A DNA stretch of 64,000 nucleotides from Gigantopelta aegis (taxonomy: Eukaryota > Mollusca > Gastropoda > Neomphalida > Peltospiridae): NCBI RefSeq assembly GCF_016097555.1, contig NC_054704.1:81252452-81316451 (forward strand), written 5' to 3'. Each line of letters starts with the position of its first letter. Position 1 is the stretch's first letter. Below are positions 1 to 27,174 of the stretch, in pieces. The notes beneath the pieces are model-generated. The model ran no database searches. It saw nothing but the letters and a program-made list of their open reading frames with translations, and had not been told where the DNA came from. A program made the position numbers and the translations under genes.

Positions 1-117
1 GCCAACTGAACTATATGTCTATATGTTCATGAGATCCTGAATTTATCATTATATGGGTGGTAGTTCACGCCAGGTAAACTGTGTCTGTAGATTCAGTAGA
101 TCTTGGATATATTGGTA

Positions 118-1018
118 CCGACCTCGGTGGTGTGGTAAAACCACCGGACAAAAGGCTGTTAAATTATGGAATAATATAACGTCCGATATTAGGAATTCTT
201 CATCGTTAAATAGATTTAAATCTGAATTAAATAAATCAGACCCAATTGTACCGTGCTACTTTTACGATGGTGATAGAAGGCAACAGATATTACATAGTCG
301 ACTCCGCTTGGGAACTAGCGATCTAAATGGTCATAAATTTGCAAGACACGTAAGTGACAGTCCATTTTGTACTTGTGGACATCTTATTGAAGATGCAGAA
401 CATTGTTTATGTTATTGTCCACTATATAATGTAATTCGTAAAACTCACCTGTCAAAATATCACAATCTTAATTGCAAGACTTTATTATTTGGTGACCCAA
501 ATTTTAGTACCCACGAAAATAGTGTTATATTTAAATCTGTTCAAGACTTTATAATTAATAGCAAACGTTTCGATAACTAACCATTCATTATTCCTCCTTC
601 TCCCTTCCCAACTGTGACTAAATAATATCATATCAACTATCTATTTTTATTTTTCCTTTCTTCTCTCTCTCTTCCATTCTTCTCATCTTAGCTAATTTGA
701 ATTTATTTAAATTATTATACTATTTCTGTCATCTTGATGTATCAAACTTGTATTTATAAATGTAAGGAGGCCTTAATATAGGCTCTTGCCTGTTGGCCAA
801 TCCCAAACCGCATTTTGACGGCAATAAATATTGTTTAAACTAAAAGGCTGGTAGGTACAGGGTTCGCAGCCCGGTTCCAGCTCCCACCCAGACCAAGTTT
901 TAGCGACTCGATGGGTAAGTGAAAGACCACTACACCCTCTCCTCTCTCATTAACAACTAACAACTAACTTGAACTCAATTGGATAGAAGCACGAACATAA
1001 GTTGAAATGAATGAATGA
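118..1018 (+). mobile_element. SINE type D, split by a LINE
   Basis: The head piece 118-158 (CTCGGTGGTGTGG..., ending AAAAGGCTG) and the remainder 842-1018 (AAAAGGCTGGTAGGTACAGG, then GGTTCGCAGCCC, ending near GAATGAATGA) form one copy. The 9-base AAAAGGCTG is duplicated at 150-158 and 842-850 around the LINE. The central 'CCTGGACAGACAGCCC' section is missing from this copy. Confidence 0.75.
159..841 (+). mobile_element. 5'-truncated LINE, 3' end of pol
   Basis: Non-LTR retrotransposon remnant. The open frame up to the TAA at 578-580 encodes the C-terminal part of a reverse transcriptase protein with a Cys/His cluster (CTCGHLIEDAEHCLCYCP), a feature common after the RT domain in LINEs. A 260-base 3' UTR follows, ending GGCAATAAATATTG. 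It inserted into a SINE, with the duplication AAAAGGCTG on both sides. The clade (CR1/Jockey/I-like) is not resolved. Confidence 0.75.
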
Positions 1019-1498
1019 ATGAATATTTCCTATATGGTTGGTAGTACACTTCAACGGTATTGTTCATTTGTATAGGTACATTCGGACCATATTCGTTTTC
1101 TGATCCTGAATGTATCCAGTATGACTGGGAGTTCACTTCAGCTATAGTGTACGTATATACTATAGGTATATTAGAGCCAAAAATGGACGATATTTCAAAA
1201 TCACAGGTAATCGAAAATCTATTCACCTGATTTCCCCCTAGGTAACCATTTTTGTTTTAGTTACATGAATTTTTATTAACGTCAGCACTGAATTGCCTAA
1301 TCACGTACCTGACACTGGCATTGAGCAGTATTCACTAAGTAACCGGTTTCGCGGTTCACATGAATTTAAAGTTGCGTAACAGACATGCGAACGGAACGAC
1401 GGTTCGCGTGAAATGTTGTGCCCTCGAACCATGTTCCTTTCCTGGTCCTGTAAGATTTGGTGGATAGAGGGATTTAAATGCAATTTATATAGAGGGTA

Positions 1499-1657
1499 TT
1501 TCATGTTTTTTTGTCAAATATCATTTATATATCATCGAGTAAAGTTTGCAACCATATCTTACGAGTCGCACTTGCGCGACGAGTGTGATATGATTGCAAA
1601 CTTCATGAGATGAGATAAATCATATTTGACAAAAAAACCCACCAAAAAACATGAAAT
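1499..1657. repeat. foldback element, about 70-base arms
   Basis: TCATGTTTTTTTGTCAAATA at the left pairs with the right arm ending TATTTGACAAAAAAAC...AACATGA. The arms are imperfect, and the loop is near TTGCGC at about 1572. No coding capacity; a MITE-like hairpin. Confidence 0.7.
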
Positions 1658-1935
1658 TTTCTATTTATTATGTAACATTTGGCAATTTACCTTTATTTTT
1701 AAAATGCCAGCAGCAAAATAGTTCCGGCTTTCTTACAGTGAAGATAACACTTTCTACTGAGTGACTGCTAATACTTTTATTTCACGGATATTTAAAGATA
1801 TTTCACAAAATGTTATATAATACAGATTGGTCTCCGACGGTTAGAGAGCGTGATGACTGTCCAAATGTCCGTCTAGCTCTCTTACCGTCAGAGTACTCGG
1901 CTTTTGTACTACCATGACTAGAGATAGACAAGCTG

Positions 1936-2417
1936 ACCTGGGACCCGTTTTACGAAACAATCTTAGTCCTACTATCACCTACTTATGTACTTAAGGTGAT
2001 CTTAGCGCCAAGATCGCTTCGTAAAACGAGACCGGTCTCGGTGGCGTCGTGGTTAGGCCATCGGTCAACAGGCTGGTAGTTACTGGGTTCGGATCCCAGT
2101 CGAGGCATGGGATTTTTAATCCAGTTACCGACTCCAAACCCTGAGTGAGTGCACCGCAAGGCTCAATGGGTAGGTGTAAACCACTTGCAGCGACCAGTGA
2201 TCACTAACTGGTTCAACAAAGGCCATGGTTTGTGCTATCCTGCCTGTGGGAAGAGCAAATAAAAGATCCCTTGCTGCTAATCGGAAAGAGTAGCCCATAA
2301 AGTGGCAACAGCGGGTTTCCTCCCAAAATCTGACGCGTAAATATAACCGTAAATAAAATGTGTTGAGTGCGTCGTTAAATAAAACATTTCTTTCGTAAAA
2401 CGACGCCCCGGCTGACG
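1936..2417. mobile_element. palindrome-ended MITE, carrying a SINE
   Basis: Diverged copy of the family whose ends read GGGCCCCGTTCCACGAAGCG (better copies at 24137 and 43204). The left end is CCTGGGACCCGTTTTACGAA. The right end is CTTCGTAAAACG followed, after the SINE, by CGCCCCGG. It is interrupted by the SINE at 2030-2391. Confidence 0.55.
2030..2391 (+). mobile_element. SINE type C (tail 1), full length
   Basis: tRNA-like head ACCGGTCTCGGTGGCGTCGTG with box B GGTTCGGATCCC, a central CAACAAAGGCCATGGTTTG section, and tail GTGCGTCGTTAAATAAAAC. Target duplication TTCGTAAAACGA at 2018-2029 and 2392-2403. Confidence 0.85.
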
Positions 2418-2606
2418 TGCGATGTGAGCGACGCGAGCGACGCGATAATATTAATATCCAAACCAGACCCGACAATAATGACAGTCTTCATTTTGAAGTT
2501 GTTATCGACAGCTGACGCCGGCAAATAAAACTTGTCTGATTGATTAATATATCATATTATGTTTTGTCGCTGTGTCACGCGAGAAACATAGAAACAATTC
2601 CTATCA

Positions 2607-2735
2607 GAAACAAATGGTCCGCTTTCAGAACTAAAACATACAGGTTTATACATATGGAGTTTCTGGTGGTACAAAAACAAAATAGAAAAGGTCCACTTGG
2701 TTCATATTCGAACCACCCCAGGTCCAGCGCCGTAC
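2607..2735 (+). repeat. 130-base repeat, copy 1
   Basis: CAAATGGTCCGCTTTCAGAA through to CTTGGTTCATATTCGAACC is nearly identical to 31153-31283. Both copies give a short shared minus-strand open frame (FCTTRNSICINLYVLVLKAD), probably just repeat sequence. Confidence 0.7.
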
Positions 2736-2920
2736 GCGTGCGGTTAGGATACAGCTTTATTGCAATGTATGGATTTTCTAGTGCAGCGAGCACAAAGCAG
2801 ATTTTTGCCCGTTTTGAGGCTTTACATCCACGCAGCATGCAATCCGGGTCCTTACTGCTTGACTAATTATTAAAATACCTGCACTTGTTCACTTTGATTC
2901 TTCTTTTATTATTGCTGTTG

Positions 2921-3108
2921 CCTCGGTGGCGTCGTGGTTAAACCGTCGGACTACAGGCTGGTAGGTACAAGAAACGCAGCTGTCTCACTAACCAACTAAC
3001 CCACTGTCCTGGACAGACAGCCCAGATAGCTGAGGTGTGTGCCCAGGACAGTGTGCTTGAACCTTAATTGAATATAAGCACGAAAATAAGATGAAATAAA
3101 ATAAAATG
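2921..3108 (+). mobile_element. SINE type D, internally deleted
   Basis: Head CCTCGGTGGCGTCGTGG, then a jump to CTGTCCTGGACAGACAGCCC, and tail ATAAGCACGAAAATAAG followed by a short (AAATA)n tract. Confidence 0.8.
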
Positions 3109-3221
3109 CAAGATAAATCGCATTAACCTTGCAATTAATTACCTTTTTTTTTTTTTAATTCACTTTAACAGTATGAACGGGATGATCGTGTCGGTGGTGG
3201 CCGTGTGTAAACGTGGCCTCA

Positions 3222-3531
3222 TTGTGTTGTGGTAGAAAATAAAATCATTATTAGTGTTTGCTGTGCTTTATTATGTTGTGGTAGAAACTAAAATCATTAT
3301 TAGTGTTTGCTGTACTTTATTGTGTTGTGGTAGAAACTAAAATCATTATTAGTGTTTGCTGTGCTTTATTGTGTTGTTGTAGAAACTAAAATCATTATTA
3401 GTGTTTGCTGTGCTTTATTGTGTTGTGGTAGAAACTAAAATCATTATTAGTGTTTGCTGTGCTTTATTGTGTTGTGGTAGAAAATAAAATCATTATTAGT
3501 GTTTGCGGTGCTTTATTGTGTTGTGGTTTGG
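3222..3531 (+). repeat. 49-base minisatellite, about 6 units
   Basis: Units starting AAAATCATTATTAGTGTTTG recur at 3241, 3290, 3339, 3388, 3437 and 3486, with a strict 49-base period and few differences. Confidence 0.92.
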
Positions 3532-3754
3532 ATTTGTATTGATATCCCTTGGACTATTGTCTTGTGCCGAGATACCCAGTGGGTCACTCACATGACCTGA
3601 CGTTAAAATTAATACACCGGGTACAGGCCTATTATTACTTCAAAGTTTGGTTGTTCATAAAGATGGAAATAAAGCCATTCCGTTATCTAAAGTAATATGA
3701 CTGTTGTGAATCGCAAAACAGGTATAAAATTTAACAGAGTACAATGCTGTAGCT

Positions 3755-3756
<2 letters not shown>

Positions 3757-3794
<38 letters not shown>

Positions 3795-3834
3795 GTGTGT
3801 GTGTGTGCGTGCGCGCGCGCGCGCGTGTGTGTGG
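3757..3834 (+). repeat. GT/GC microsatellite
   Basis: A GT run passing into GCGC alternation, which could adopt Z-DNA. It follows 'GTAGCTAGGATT', a phrase that also precedes the low-complexity tract at 14791. Confidence 0.9.
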
Positions 3835-3982
3835 AAGATGAGGGGAGATGAATTCTTGGAACGAACGGGTATGAAAGGCACAAAACACTAGGGGGTCCTA
3901 GGGCAAGCCTCTCCCCTGAAGCTCTGAAATACCATTTTGTAGTCATTTCAGTTTTAAAAGGTTGGGGAGGAGAACTGCCCAC

Positions 3983-4136
3983 TTGATCCCTGCTGTTAAT
4001 CGAAAAGAGTAGCCCACGAAGTGGCGACAGTGGGTTTCCTCTCTTAGTTTTCGTGTGGTCCTTAACCATATGTCCGACGCCATATAACGGTACATAAAAT
4101 GTGTTGAGTGCGTCGTTAAATAAAACATTTCCTTCC
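3983..4136 (+). mobile_element. SINE type A tail, 5'-truncated
   Basis: Starts in the central region (CCCTGCTGTTAATCGAAAAG) and runs to GTGCGTCGTTAAATAAAAC. Confidence 0.8.
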
Positions 4137-4356
4137 TTCCATCACAATTCAGCCACGCCCATTATTATTTTTTTCTAGATCCACCACCGACATTCAGAGC
4201 AGGTAGGTGTAATCACAAACCTTCGCAAGTTTACGATGGAAGGAAACAACTCTGTAAGGCCTGGCATACAGAAAACATTGGGATGTTACGCACAAGCATT
4301 CAGAGGTCATGTTTAAAAATAAAGTGTGTGTGTGTGCGTGTGTGTGTGTGTGTGTT

Positions 4357-6342
4357 GCCGTGGAATTGCCCATTATTGGACAGATATTATTGCTTACAAA
4401 CCAAGTACCTGTAAACTTTTTACTTCTATTATAAACAAAAGATTGCTAGATTACGACTCCGATAATGATATCATTACTGACGCCCAACTAGGATTCAGAA
4501 ACCAAATGTCTACTATAGATGCCATTTTTATCTTACAACATTTAATACATAGAGCACTAAAGAATCGAACACGTTTATATTGTTGCTTTGTAGATTACAA
4601 AAAAGCTTTTGATTTTATTAATAGACAAAACTTGTGGTTCAAACTAATTCAACAAGGTATCGAAGGAAGAATGTTAGCTATTATACGGTCTTTATATAAT
4701 GATGTTAAATGTTGTGTAAAATACAATAATGAACTTTCTGATTTTTTTTATGTGCAAGAACGGTTTATTTCAGGGTGAAGTTTTGTCACCAATATTATTT
4801 TCTATGTATGTTAACGATTGCGAAATGCACCTACTATCAGATAATTGTCCAAATGTTGATATACAAATTTTAAATATATTTCTAATAATGTATGCCGATG
4901 ATATGGTGCTTCTAGCTGAAATGCCCGAAGGATTGCAAGAAATGCTTGATTCAAATTCTAATTATACAAGTAAATGGGATTTAACAGTAAATACAACGAA
5001 GACCCAAATTATTGTTTTTAGAAATGGAGGCAAACTTCGAGATAATGAGAAGTGGTTTTATAATGGTTGTCAACTAGAGGTTGTCAATGAATTTAATTAC
5101 CTTGGTATTTTATTTTATTATAACGGAAAATTTAGGACACAAAAAAGAGCAGCGGAACAAGGTCGTAAAGCTTTATTCTCAATTCATAACGTATGTAAAA
5201 ATAATTATTTTAATATTGAAACAATGCTATCTGTATTTGATACCTATGTCAACAGTGTTCTTAGTTATGGATCGGAAGTATGGGGTTTCCACCCTGGCCA
5301 AGACGTTGAAAAGATTCATTTAAAATTTTGTAAAAAGCTACTGGGTGTACGGAAAGGGACATGCAATGGTTTTGTATATAGTGAATTAGGAAGATTTCCA
5401 TTGTATATTATTAGAAAACTAAGAATTTTTAAATACTGGATCAAACTACGTAATACTAATAACTGCATATTAATGGCTATATATGAGGAAATGGATCAGC
5501 TTGATAATAATTGGTTAATGGATGTTAAACAGGATCTAAATGCACTTGGTTTAAATTATATATAGAGTCTAACGGAAGTTGATAATAATACTTAGTGTAA
5601 TTAAGCAAAGATTGTGTGATGAGTTCAAGCAACAATCTTACAATAGAATAACAGCAACGTCAAAAGGTAATTTGTATAAATATTTATTAACTGAATTTAA
5701 ATTGCAAAGTTATCTTAGAAAACCGTTGGACGTTACACAATTGAAAGAAATTACAAAATTTAGACTCTACGCCCATAAATTAAATATAGAATTTGGTAGA
5801 TACAGAAACATTGAAAGATCAGAAAGATTATGTACAATATGTAATACAAATGAAGTAGAAAATGAGTACCATTTCATTCTACAATGTCCAAGATACAATG
5901 ATATAAGAACACAATTTATAAAACAATATTATTATAAACGTCCAAGTGTTTTCAAGCTTATACAACTTTTAAGAACTGACAATAATAAAGATCTTAATAA
6001 CTTTGGGAAATATTTACAACGGGCAAATAAGGTAAGAAATGAACTAGTGGAATAAAGACGTAATGCTAATAGTGATGTACAATGTAGTGCATCATACATG
6101 TGTATCCCGGTAGCACCTCAAGTATTTAACATTTTCTTTTATGTAATAACGACCTATATCTTTATGTGATATAAGTCAGCAGTACTGTGATACTTTGTAT
6201 TATATATGTCTATAATGTTAAATCACTCTCCACCATTATCCTGTACATTATTGCGTACATATCTGTAAAATATATGCCATATTGTTTGTATGATGCTGAT
6301 GAGTTGTAAAACTTAAGGCAATAAAAGGAACTTGAACTTGTA
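4357..6342 (+). mobile_element. LINE remnant with reverse transcriptase
   Basis: 5'-truncated non-LTR retrotransposon. The RT blocks are visible in order: DAQLGFRNQMSTIDAIF, CCFVDYKKAFDFINRQNLW, NGLFQGEVLSPILFSMYVND and the catalytic IMYADDMVLLAE. Then comes a C-terminal region with CTICNTNEVENEYHFILQCP. The frame shifts at the T-run near 4741-4750, and a stop at 5563-5565 is followed by a second frame change, so it is a dead copy. The 3' UTR runs from 6056 to GGCAATAAAAGGAACTTG. The 5' side abuts a GT microsatellite (4325-4356). Clade CR1/Jockey/I-like; not resolved further. Confidence 0.88.
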
Positions 6343-7057
6343 CTAAATATAAGTCATCACGACTTGGCAAACAGAAAAATATGTCACTAAGTTTAAAGAG
6401 TTTGTATTTGCGCCACTCTATTTTCATTTTTAAATTTTGTAATAAAATGTTATTTTAATGCAGTTCACTATATATATATTTTTTAGCAGAATAAATATAA
6501 CTTTTTTTTTTAAATTATCTATAATATACAAACTTATAGAAATACTCATAACTGTGTAAATCGGTTTAGATCGCTTTTATATAGCCTTTAGATTTAAACA
6601 AATATAGATCAGGTAATAAACAAAACAAAAAACCCAACTCGGTACCAATTAATATCAAATTTATGTGACACATAAACATTATTTCACTCAGGATATAAAT
6701 TTGATAACAACTGGTAACTCATTTATTACCAAGCACGAATAACATCCGACTAGATCTATGGATGATAAATGTTTAGACGTTTTGGAAACAAAGCTACAAT
6801 ACATATGAATCACGAAAAAGTACCTATCTATCACCTTGACATATGCCTACCTACATGCATATACATACATACATACATACATACAGCCATGTATTCACAC
6901 ATAAGACTCGGTGGCCCAGTGGTTATTACGCTGGTGGTCTGAGACACAATTTGTGAGGCCAAAAAGTAGTTTTATCTCCTGTCTATATCTTTGTATAAAC
7001 AAGTAAAATCCGACATACATACACACCCTGTGTGTGTGTCTCTGTGGTGTGTGTGTG

Positions 7058-7119
<62 letters not shown>

Positions 7120-7163
7120 AATATATATCTTTCTATGAACAAGTAAAACCCGACATACATACG

Positions 7164-7214
<51 letters not shown>

Positions 7215-7998
7215 GTATATATATGTATATATATAGGTCGAGCCAACGAGATTATAGTGTGTGCGTGTGTATATATTCATACATTCATCTATATATGCAT
7301 ACATACATCAATACATACATACATACATACATATATACATACATACATACATGCGTGCGTACGCAAACATATTAGAATGTAAGAAAAGTAACATTTTGTC
7401 TTCGGTGTATTATTAATACAAATAGTATGGATAACAAAATATGTACATCTGTGCTTTAATGTATTATTAATGATCTGAAACAGGTCGATCATTCTACTAC
7501 CAGACACATACATTCATTCATTATGCAGTGCATCTGAGCAATGTTTTAAATCATGGCGGATCGATAATTTCAATCGGGTCCATCTTAAACCCTGAAAATT
7601 AATCAAATAATGGAACACAAAAACAGTTTTCTTTTAAATATTCATCAGAAAATAATATGACAATAATATGGCAACATGTTTCAACAAAAAATATCATAGG
7701 TGAGTCCATTTCGGCATTAAGGTGTGTTAATCTCTGAGGAAGTAATATATTATTTTAAATATAAATAACGGGTTTTCATTACACCCCTTTTTAAATTTAA
7801 AAGTGGAATGCATGTTCATCTTCTTCGCGGAAAGCAAGCAGGGGATGCACATATAAATTTTAAAATGTTTTTATTTTTTTATTATGAACATAAAACGAAA
7901 ATACAAATGTGCATGAACCTACTTTCCCCGCACCTTGCAGCACCGTATGTAGCGAGGCAGTCCTGAGGCAAATGGGCTGATACCACCACAACAAAAAT
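6343..7998. other. AT-rich gene-free stretch with microsatellites
   Basis: Holds (CATA)n near 6858-6886, GA 7059-7114, TA 7168-7236 and (ACAT)n 7300-7352. No gene or recognisable mobile element seen in the rest. Confidence 0.6.
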
Positions 7999-7999
7999 G

Positions 8000-8290
8000 A
8001 AGTAGTGCCCTTTGTAGTGTACAAGTGTCATTTTTAGTGTACAGGTGCCCTTTTTATTCTACAAGTGTCCATTTTTAGTTTACAATAGAATAGAATAGAT
8101 GTTTAACGACATCACACTTTTAGTTTACAAGTACCCCCTTTTTAATTAATAAGTGCCCTTTTTTCTTTACAAGTGCCAATTTCAGTTTATAAGCGATTTG
8201 GGTTTATAAGTACCCCATTTTAGTTTATAAATGCCCTTTTTAGTTTATAAATACCCTTTTTAGTTTATAAATGCCCCTTTTTAATGTTTA
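8000..8290 (+). repeat. degenerate 21-23-base tandem repeat
   Basis: Repeated units of the form TTTTTAGTTTATAAATGCCC, more diverged at the left. A small piece resembling a SINE tail (TGTTTAACGACATCAC) interrupts it near 8100. Confidence 0.75.
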
Positions 8291-8622
8291 ATTCCCCTAA
8301 TTGTGCATCTACAGAATAATATATTACTGTCATATGAATATTCCTTTACTGCTCTCTATGTCATGGATCATTCCCCATCTACTAACAGACGCATCTGCAG
8401 GAGGGGGGGCGGGGGGGGGGGGGCGGTGAGTTGGTTGGGTCGAATCCCCTCTGCTCCAAGCAAATTTGTTTTGTTAATGTTTTTTTCCGGGGGGTATGAC
8501 CCGAACCCCAGCCCTCCCTAACCCCCTAAAAATCGGTCACCACAGTGTACACACCCCGGCACAATTTCCTGCACACGCGTCTGGCTTATTAACAAGTTTA
8601 CAAAGCAAAGCTGTTTGAACTG

Positions 8623-23354
<14,732 letters not shown>

Positions 23355-23443
23355 TTTGAAGACGACACCTTGTCAGTAGACAGTGCGCGAATTGAAAATG
23401 GCACTGGGCAAACTTGGAATTATGTCCGTATTTAAAGATATTT

Positions 23444-24136
23444 CTGAAAGAAAGAAAAATATATAGAAACGTTAAAACTGCTACCCGTAGGCTAGTGATT
23501 AGACCGTAACCGTAACATTTCGACATTTTTACCCGCCAACTTATACATTACTTTTTTGTACTTACTTGTACAATGTTTTGATTAAATTATCAAGGCATAT
23601 GCCTGCAATTGTCATAATAATGTTTACTCGTAGAATGCAGGAAATTGAATTTCAAGACATTTAGTTTTTAAAAAATGCTGTGGAATTTTCTACCGTCAAA
23701 CCCATCTATAGTCCGTCGCACAGAGAACGCCCTTTTTCATACTATGAAATTTACTACAAGTTATTTATTTCTGAGACGACTGATTTGTAATTTGGACACA
23801 AAAATAGTAAAAACAATTTATTTCCAAAACACTTTTACTTTTCTTCAAACGTCAAACCAAACTGAAATTATTTATAAAACAAACAGCATTTTTATACAAC
23901 GATTGGACGGACTATAACATTGACATAAACGCATTACCAAACGAGTTAAACCAGATCAGTGGAGGTGAAAGAATGAAATACTGTCCTACATAGTCACTTG
24001 AAAATAATACAAAGCAAAACAACCAAAAAACCCAGAAGACCCAGAATTGTAATTATAACGAATTATCTGACTGCATCGTACAGTTATTCCTTGTAAGTAA
24101 TTTTTTCATGATTTTATCCAATAATTTGGTACACAT
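23444..24136. other. 5' flank of the METTL24-like gene
   Basis: Likely holds the upstream noncoding exon or promoter. I see no clear TATA box or further exon. Confidence 0.4.
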
Positions 24137-24778
24137 CTGGGCCCCGTTCCACGAACGAATTGTAGCTAAGGTTAATTGTAGTGATTTAAGGCGAGTTTTA
24201 CAACTGGCACCGTAAACTTTACAGCCGTTCCACAAAGCAACCTTACGGTAGTCGTAAGTGCTCCTTTAATTATTAATAAATTCTTTGCAAAGAAGTGCTA
24301 ATTAGTTAAATAATAAATTGTTTTTACCGACTTTTCGGAACATGTTGGATGTATTCATTGGCATGGGAAAAACATGAATTAACTGTGTCAATTTATTCGG
24401 TAAGCGATAATTGCCGAATGTATAAGACATGAGAGTTATCTCCCTTATTTTCGTGTGAAGGTCGTTAGGCCTAGACTGTTTTTCATCGATCACAGAGTTT
24501 CATAAAAGGTATTTGGTATATATTAGATCCATTTTTACACAAAGAGTTAGTATCCTTCTTCAAAAAATATCAAATAATCATCTAACTGCCATTTGACATC
24601 TACGTTAGTGGCTTACAACTGCCTCGTACCAATTGTAAATTTTCACTATAACTTACGACGATAGTAAGTTACGCCGTGTCGTGGAACGGGCTGACGATCG
24701 TAGAAAAAAATTAAGGTCTCGATGGTAGGTATTTACGACAATAGTAGGGCTAAGATCGCTTAGTGGAACGGGGCCCAG
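24137..24778. mobile_element. GGGCCCC-ended MITE with a nested relative
   Basis: Left end CTGGGCCCCGTTCCACGAAC, right end CTTAGTGGAACGGGGCCCAG. Inside, about 24222-24695, a second pair of similar ends (GCCGTTCCACAAAGCAACC and GTCGTGGAACGGGC) suggests a relative inserted within it or an internal duplication. Confidence 0.78.
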
Positions 24779-24808
24779 GTGATTATAATATATTATACAT
24801 TCAGCGTT

Positions 24809-24849
24809 TACACACACACACACACACACACACATACACACACACACAT

Positions 24850-24927
<78 letters not shown>

Positions 24928-24933
24928 GTATAT
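24809..24933 (+). repeat. CA then TA microsatellite
   Basis: (CA)n with TACACA interruptions, then (TA)n, then (TATG)n. Confidence 0.95.
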
Positions 24934-25229
24934 ATGTATACAAAACATATTCGTCGTGAAAAATACTTCTAGGCCTAAACGGTTTTCCATTCACCAGCAT
25001 GTTATGATGCAAATGCAAAAAAATTGCATTTCAAAACATCTAGTTTTCTAAATTACACTTGCCTAAAAAAGGTCAATATTTGACAATATACACCTACAAC
25101 CCCCTCCTCACCACCTCCCCGTCCTCTTTCAGTGGCTTCAGCTAGCGGCGCGCAGTGTCGGGCTTAACCTATATGCCACCCACTCGTCCAACTCTACGTA
25201 CTTCCCTACACACGCACCTGTATTATTAA

Positions 25230-25588
25230 AGGGACAGACGCTAGTTTTTAAACACTACGGCATACTGTTCACTATTAGAGCCGTTTATGATCAGTGAAAT
25301 CAAACATTACTTATATTTTATTCTTTAGAGAATCCATTTCCAAACAACCGAAGTGTTTCTGGTCATCCTGGTTGTTTCTAAAACCACAAAATGCATTTTT
25401 CATATTTTTAAACACACACGTGCGTCTGAGAAATAACAGTTATGGAGTCGAGTTTTAGTCTATTTTAACGATATTTCACCGTTTCAACGTCAAAGACTTT
25501 CTTGTAACTTTATTCAAATGTGTTACATGTTTGTAACTTAACCAAACTTAGTGTCCATGTTTACGGGTTGAAACTAATTTCTGCGTCT
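25230..25588. mobile_element. TTAA-bounded nonautonomous element (subfamily 2)
   Basis: AGGGACAGACGCTAGTTTTT at the left and complement AGACGCAGAAATTAGTTT at the right, between TTAA at 25226-25229 and 25589-25592. Confidence 0.75.
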
Positions 25589-26071
25589 TTAATACCATCG
25601 ATTATCGTTTAACTTTAATATTCAACTAACAACATGAAGTGGTGATTCAGTCGTTGGAAAACTCCGTGGGAGGCTGGATGGGCTGAAGAAATGACGACAG
25701 AGCAGAGAGGGGTGCTGGAAAATGTCGATAAACAGGTTCTTAAATTAGTTCTCACACAGTATAATAAGTCTCACCTTCCTAATGTAAACGTTCAATTCTA
25801 GAAACAATGCACAGCACTGCCGTGTTTTCAACATCAGCGGCCATCAATTTAATATTCTGTACAGCTAAACAAAATTAAAGTACAAAATTAATGCACAGTA
25901 CGTTAATCTGGTTTTGCGTAACCCATATTTCGTTCGCGCATTATATATAGTACATCATTTATTTAGAATGAGTTATGCACAAACAAAATGGGTTACTTGA
26001 TGGGGGGGAGAGAGAAAGAGAGAGAGAGATAGAGAAGAGAGAGGGATGGAGGGAGGGAGAGAAGAAGAAGA

Positions 26072-26113
<42 letters not shown>

Positions 26114-27174
26114 GGGAGGGAGAGATAGATATTGAGAGAGGGTACTCGCTGTCGCCACTTCATGTGCTACTCTTTTTGATTAGCAGCAAGAGATCTTTCA
26201 TATGCACCATCCCACAGACGGGATAGTACATACCACGGCCTTTGATATGCCAGTTGTTGCTTAATAGTGCAGAACTGATGTCGCCCTGCGTTTTTTGTTA
26301 TTGTCCCTACTATAAATAGTATATTGTGTCAATGAGTTGACACAGGGCTTTGTTGTCGAACCCCCGCTAGTGTTCATCCATGAGCTTAGCAGGTTAGTTC
26401 TACAATGAACACAGCTGGTACACTGACGGTCTATTCTGCCGTTCATTTTATCAAGCCCAAACAAACAAAATAATAGTTGTGGTTCCGATGACCCGACCGT
26501 CCCAAGAAAACCGTGCGACATCTTTAAAGGAATGCTTGGGCAAGGCTTTTTTGACTGGTAGGCACATTCAACGATATTTAATACACATTATAGCTTAATA
26601 TCAACAAGTATACTGGTATAGTGAATTAATAAAACGGTACATAAAAAAAAAAGCCCCACCCTTACCGATCAAATCTAAATTGATATCAAGAACAAGCGGA
26701 TTTAAAAAAAAAACTTTTGCACAATATTCAACAGAGATTAAATAGCGTTCGGTTCGCTCTCTTGCTATACATAAAATTTCAGTCTTTATAAAATGCCTAC
26801 CTACACCAAATAGTTTGCCTAAAAAAAAAATAATAATAATTAAAAAAAAAAAAAAAAAAAAAATAGAAGAAGAAAAAAAGAAGATTTGAAACTACATACC
26901 TTAATTTGTCTGGTTTATGTAATTGGAATTACAAATATTATTCTGTTTGGCCTAACTGGTAGTGTAACATTTTTAACACCAAAGGTTATGCAGGTTAATA
27001 GATTAATCTTTGAAGTTCCTGTACCGTCATTAGTGGAATGTTTGATGAAAGTGCGATAGTTTTCCATTTCCAATAATCCCTCACAACTGATATTTACTGA
27101 AGGCCGTAGCATGTGTTCTCTTGGCTGTGGGAAAGTCCATATATAAATTATTCATTGCTGCTGCTCGTCAGTAG
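25589..27174. other. gene-free stretch
   Basis: GA-rich tract 26005-26110, a SINE fragment at 26146, and A-rich runs near 26821-26880. The 86-codon minus-strand open frame at 26261-26521 has no motif I recognise. Confidence 0.55.
26146..26258 (-). mobile_element. SINE type A centre fragment
   Basis: CGCTGTCGCCACTTCATGTG to GGCCTTTGATATGCCAGTTG; both ends missing. Confidence 0.8.

Noticed and set aside
26261-26521. 86-codon minus-strand frame
   Set aside because: Complex composition but no family recognised and no supporting exon borders.
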